In this document: in pieces, positions 5,563 through 6,688 of the stretch
Layout of the letters: the number at the start of each line of letters is the position of its first letter
Position numbering within the stretch: position 1 is the stretch's first letter
Assembly (NCBI GenBank): GCA_036495195.1
Contig: DASXNH010000235.1
Location: 1 to 6,688, forward strand
DNA from: Palsa-872 sp036495195
GTDB lineage: Bacteria > Chloroflexota > Dormibacteria > Dormibacterales > Dormibacteraceae
Direction: 5' to 3'
Length of the DNA stretch: 6,688 bases
Notes under the pieces: model-generated
Databases searched by the model: none
What the model was told of the DNA's origin: nothing
What the model saw: only the letters and a program-made list of their open reading frames with translations
Made by a program: the position numbers and the translations under genes

Positions 5563-6688
5563 AGAGGGTCGGCTACCGCCCCGCCGCATCGTGGCGCGAC
5601 TGGCAGGTGCCGCTTCTGACAGGTCTCGGGCTAGCGGTCGTCACATCGGCGCCTTACCTCTACGCCTATGCCGTGCAGCCACACAGCCAGGTCTTCATGG
5701 GCTTCTTCTACCTGGGGGATGACGCGAACACCTACTTGGCCAAGATGCGACAGGGATGGGAGGGCGCGTGGTCCTGGACCAATCGCTACACCACCGAGCC
5801 CAGCCCCACCGTGTACCTGTTCATGTTCTGGATCGCGCTCGGCCACCTCGCGGCGCTGATCGATCTGCCTCTGATATTCGTGTTCCACCTGGCGATGGTG
5901 GCGGCCGCTTTCGCATTGATGGCTGCGATCTGGGCTTTCGTCAACCACTTCATCGCGGACCGCTCCGCGCGGCTCTTCGCGTTCTTCTTTTGCGCGATCG
6001 GCCTGGGCATGGGGTACGTGATCCAGGCGCTCGGCCACCCGGTGATCTTCGGCAGCGTGACCGACACGCTCGATTGGCGCATGCCGGAGCTCACCGCCTT
6101 CTACTCGGTCCTCGCCCTGCCGCATTTCGCGTGGTCCGGCGTGTTCGCTGCCGCCGGCACTGTGCTCACCCTCAAGGCGATCCAGCGCGGGAGCCTTACC
6201 CTTGCGGTTCTCGCCGGGGTTTGCTGGCTGGGACAGGCGTCCATCCATCCGCAGATGCCGATCCTCATGGGCGGCGCCACCGCGGTGGCGCTGCTGCTGC
6301 GGCCCGCCTCGCCGCGGGGCTGGCTCGCAGCCATCGTTGCGTTTGCGATCCCGGCGCCCTACATCCTTTATTGCTATCTGGCGTTCATCGGCAATCCGCA
6401 GGTGCTGCGCTGGACGTACCACTCGAAGAATGCGCTCCCGCCTGAGGCCTTCAGCCTGTTCTTCGCACTCGCCCCGCAGCTGCTGCTGGCCCTGACCGGG
6501 CTGCCAGTCGTGCTCAGACGGCGCAGCCGGGAGGACATCTTCCTGATCGCCTGGCTCGTGCTGCTGGCAGTCATCCTCTATGTGCCGAACCCGGCCGGCG
6601 ACCTGCGCCGGCGTTTCCTGGACGGCCTTTACCTGCCCCTCGTGGTGCTTGGGGCCATCGGCATGTACGAGACGATCCTTCCACGCCT
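5544..6688 (+). CDS. Polytopic membrane protein, candidate GT-C type glycosyltransferase, 3' end outside window
   Basis: An open frame of 381 codons begins at ATG 5544, overlaps the previous gene by 19 nt, and is still open at the window edge. The product is strongly hydrophobic with about nine or ten likely membrane segments, for example near residues 22-42, 89-107, 109-131, 143-163, 216-232, 238-252, 258-282, 301-323, 331-347 and 362-378. After the first segment lies a loop with FYLGDDANTYLAKMRQGWEG (55-74). The Asp59-Asp60 pair sits where GT-C enzymes usually carry their catalytic acidic residues. Further polar landmarks are RYTTEPSPTVY (81-91) and SIHPQMP (233-239). I cannot name the family. 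Its place behind two polyprenyl-phosphate-sugar synthase genes supports a role in transferring those sugars on the outer face, but a flippase, polymerase or transporter role is possible. A GAGG at 5538-5541 is too close to the ATG to be a good ribosome site. Long frames on the other strand and in the +2 frame here are shadows. Confidence 0.82.
   Translation, partial: MDAKRVERVGYRPAASWRDWQVPLLTGLGLAVVTSAPYLYAYAVQPHSQVFMGFFYLGDDANTYLAKMRQGWEGAWSWTNRYTTEPSPTVYLFMFWIALGHLAALIDLPLIFVFHLAMVAAAFALMAAIWAFVNHFIADRSARLFAFFFCAIGLGMGYVIQALGHPVIFGSVTDTLDWRMPELTAFYSVLALPHFAWSGVFAAAGTVLTLKAIQRGSLTLAVLAGVCWLGQASIHPQMPILMGGATAVALLLRPASPRGWLAAIVAFAIPAPYILYCYLAFIGNPQVLRWTYHSKNALPPEAFSLFFALAPQLLLALTGLPVVLRRRSREDIFLIAWLVLLAVILYVPNPAGDLRRRFLDGLYLPLVVLGAIGMYETILPR

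Noticed and set aside
5631..6422. 263-codon minus-strand open frame and a 229-codon plus-strand frame at 5756-6445
   Set aside because: Both are typical high-G+C shadow frames (Arg/His/Gln/Glu-rich or Arg/Pro-rich) over the hydrophobic frame starting at 5544, which has coherent membrane segments and an operon overlap.

Overview
This is a G+C-rich bacterial window packed with genes for building the cell envelope. It holds six complete or near-complete protein genes plus the 3' half of a seventh, with little intergenic space. The sequence does not name the organism. High G+C, bacterial-type MurA, starts with poor Shine-Dalgarno sites, and -10-like boxes 7 to 8 nt before two start codons would fit a G+C-rich Terrabacteria lineage (Actinobacteria, Chloroflexota or Dormibacterota-like). 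That placement is a low-confidence inference.

Layout. (1) 1-665, plus strand: the C-terminal half of MurA, the first committed enzyme of peptidoglycan precursor synthesis. (2) 666-758: a short spacer which, with the first bases of the next gene, carries a run of perfect G+C-rich hairpins. (3) 759-1865, plus strand: a GT4 (GT-B fold) glycosyltransferase whose start is uncertain. (4) 1873-2928, minus strand: a second, divergent GT4 enzyme, tail-to-tail with the first and only 7 bp away. (5) 2929-3190: the spacer between two divergent genes, with a good -10 box just before the next gene. (6) 3191-3907, plus strand: a WecG/TagA/CpsF-family (GT26) enzyme. (7) 3908-4051: a spacer with a perfect 14-bp inverted repeat and a second -10-like box. 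(8) 4052-4759, 4756-5562 and 5544 to the window end, plus strand: an overlapping three-gene operon encoding an ALG5-like polyprenyl-phosphate glucosyltransferase-type GT2, a DPM1-like polyprenyl-phosphate mannose synthase-type GT2, and a polytopic membrane protein that runs off the window. The last gene has no stop codon inside the window.

How the genes may work together. The GT4 and GT26 enzymes use nucleotide sugars in the cytoplasm. WecG/TagA enzymes add the second sugar to a polyprenyl-diphosphate-linked GlcNAc. The two GT2 enzymes would load single sugars onto polyprenyl phosphate. The membrane protein, with an Asp-Asp pair just after its first membrane segment, is a plausible GT-C enzyme that would use such donors on the outer face. 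The window therefore reads as part of a locus for a lipid-linked envelope glycan or for extracytoplasmic glycosylation. No polymer, acceptor or sugar identity can be fixed from sequence alone. No mobile element, CRISPR array, tRNA or rRNA was seen.
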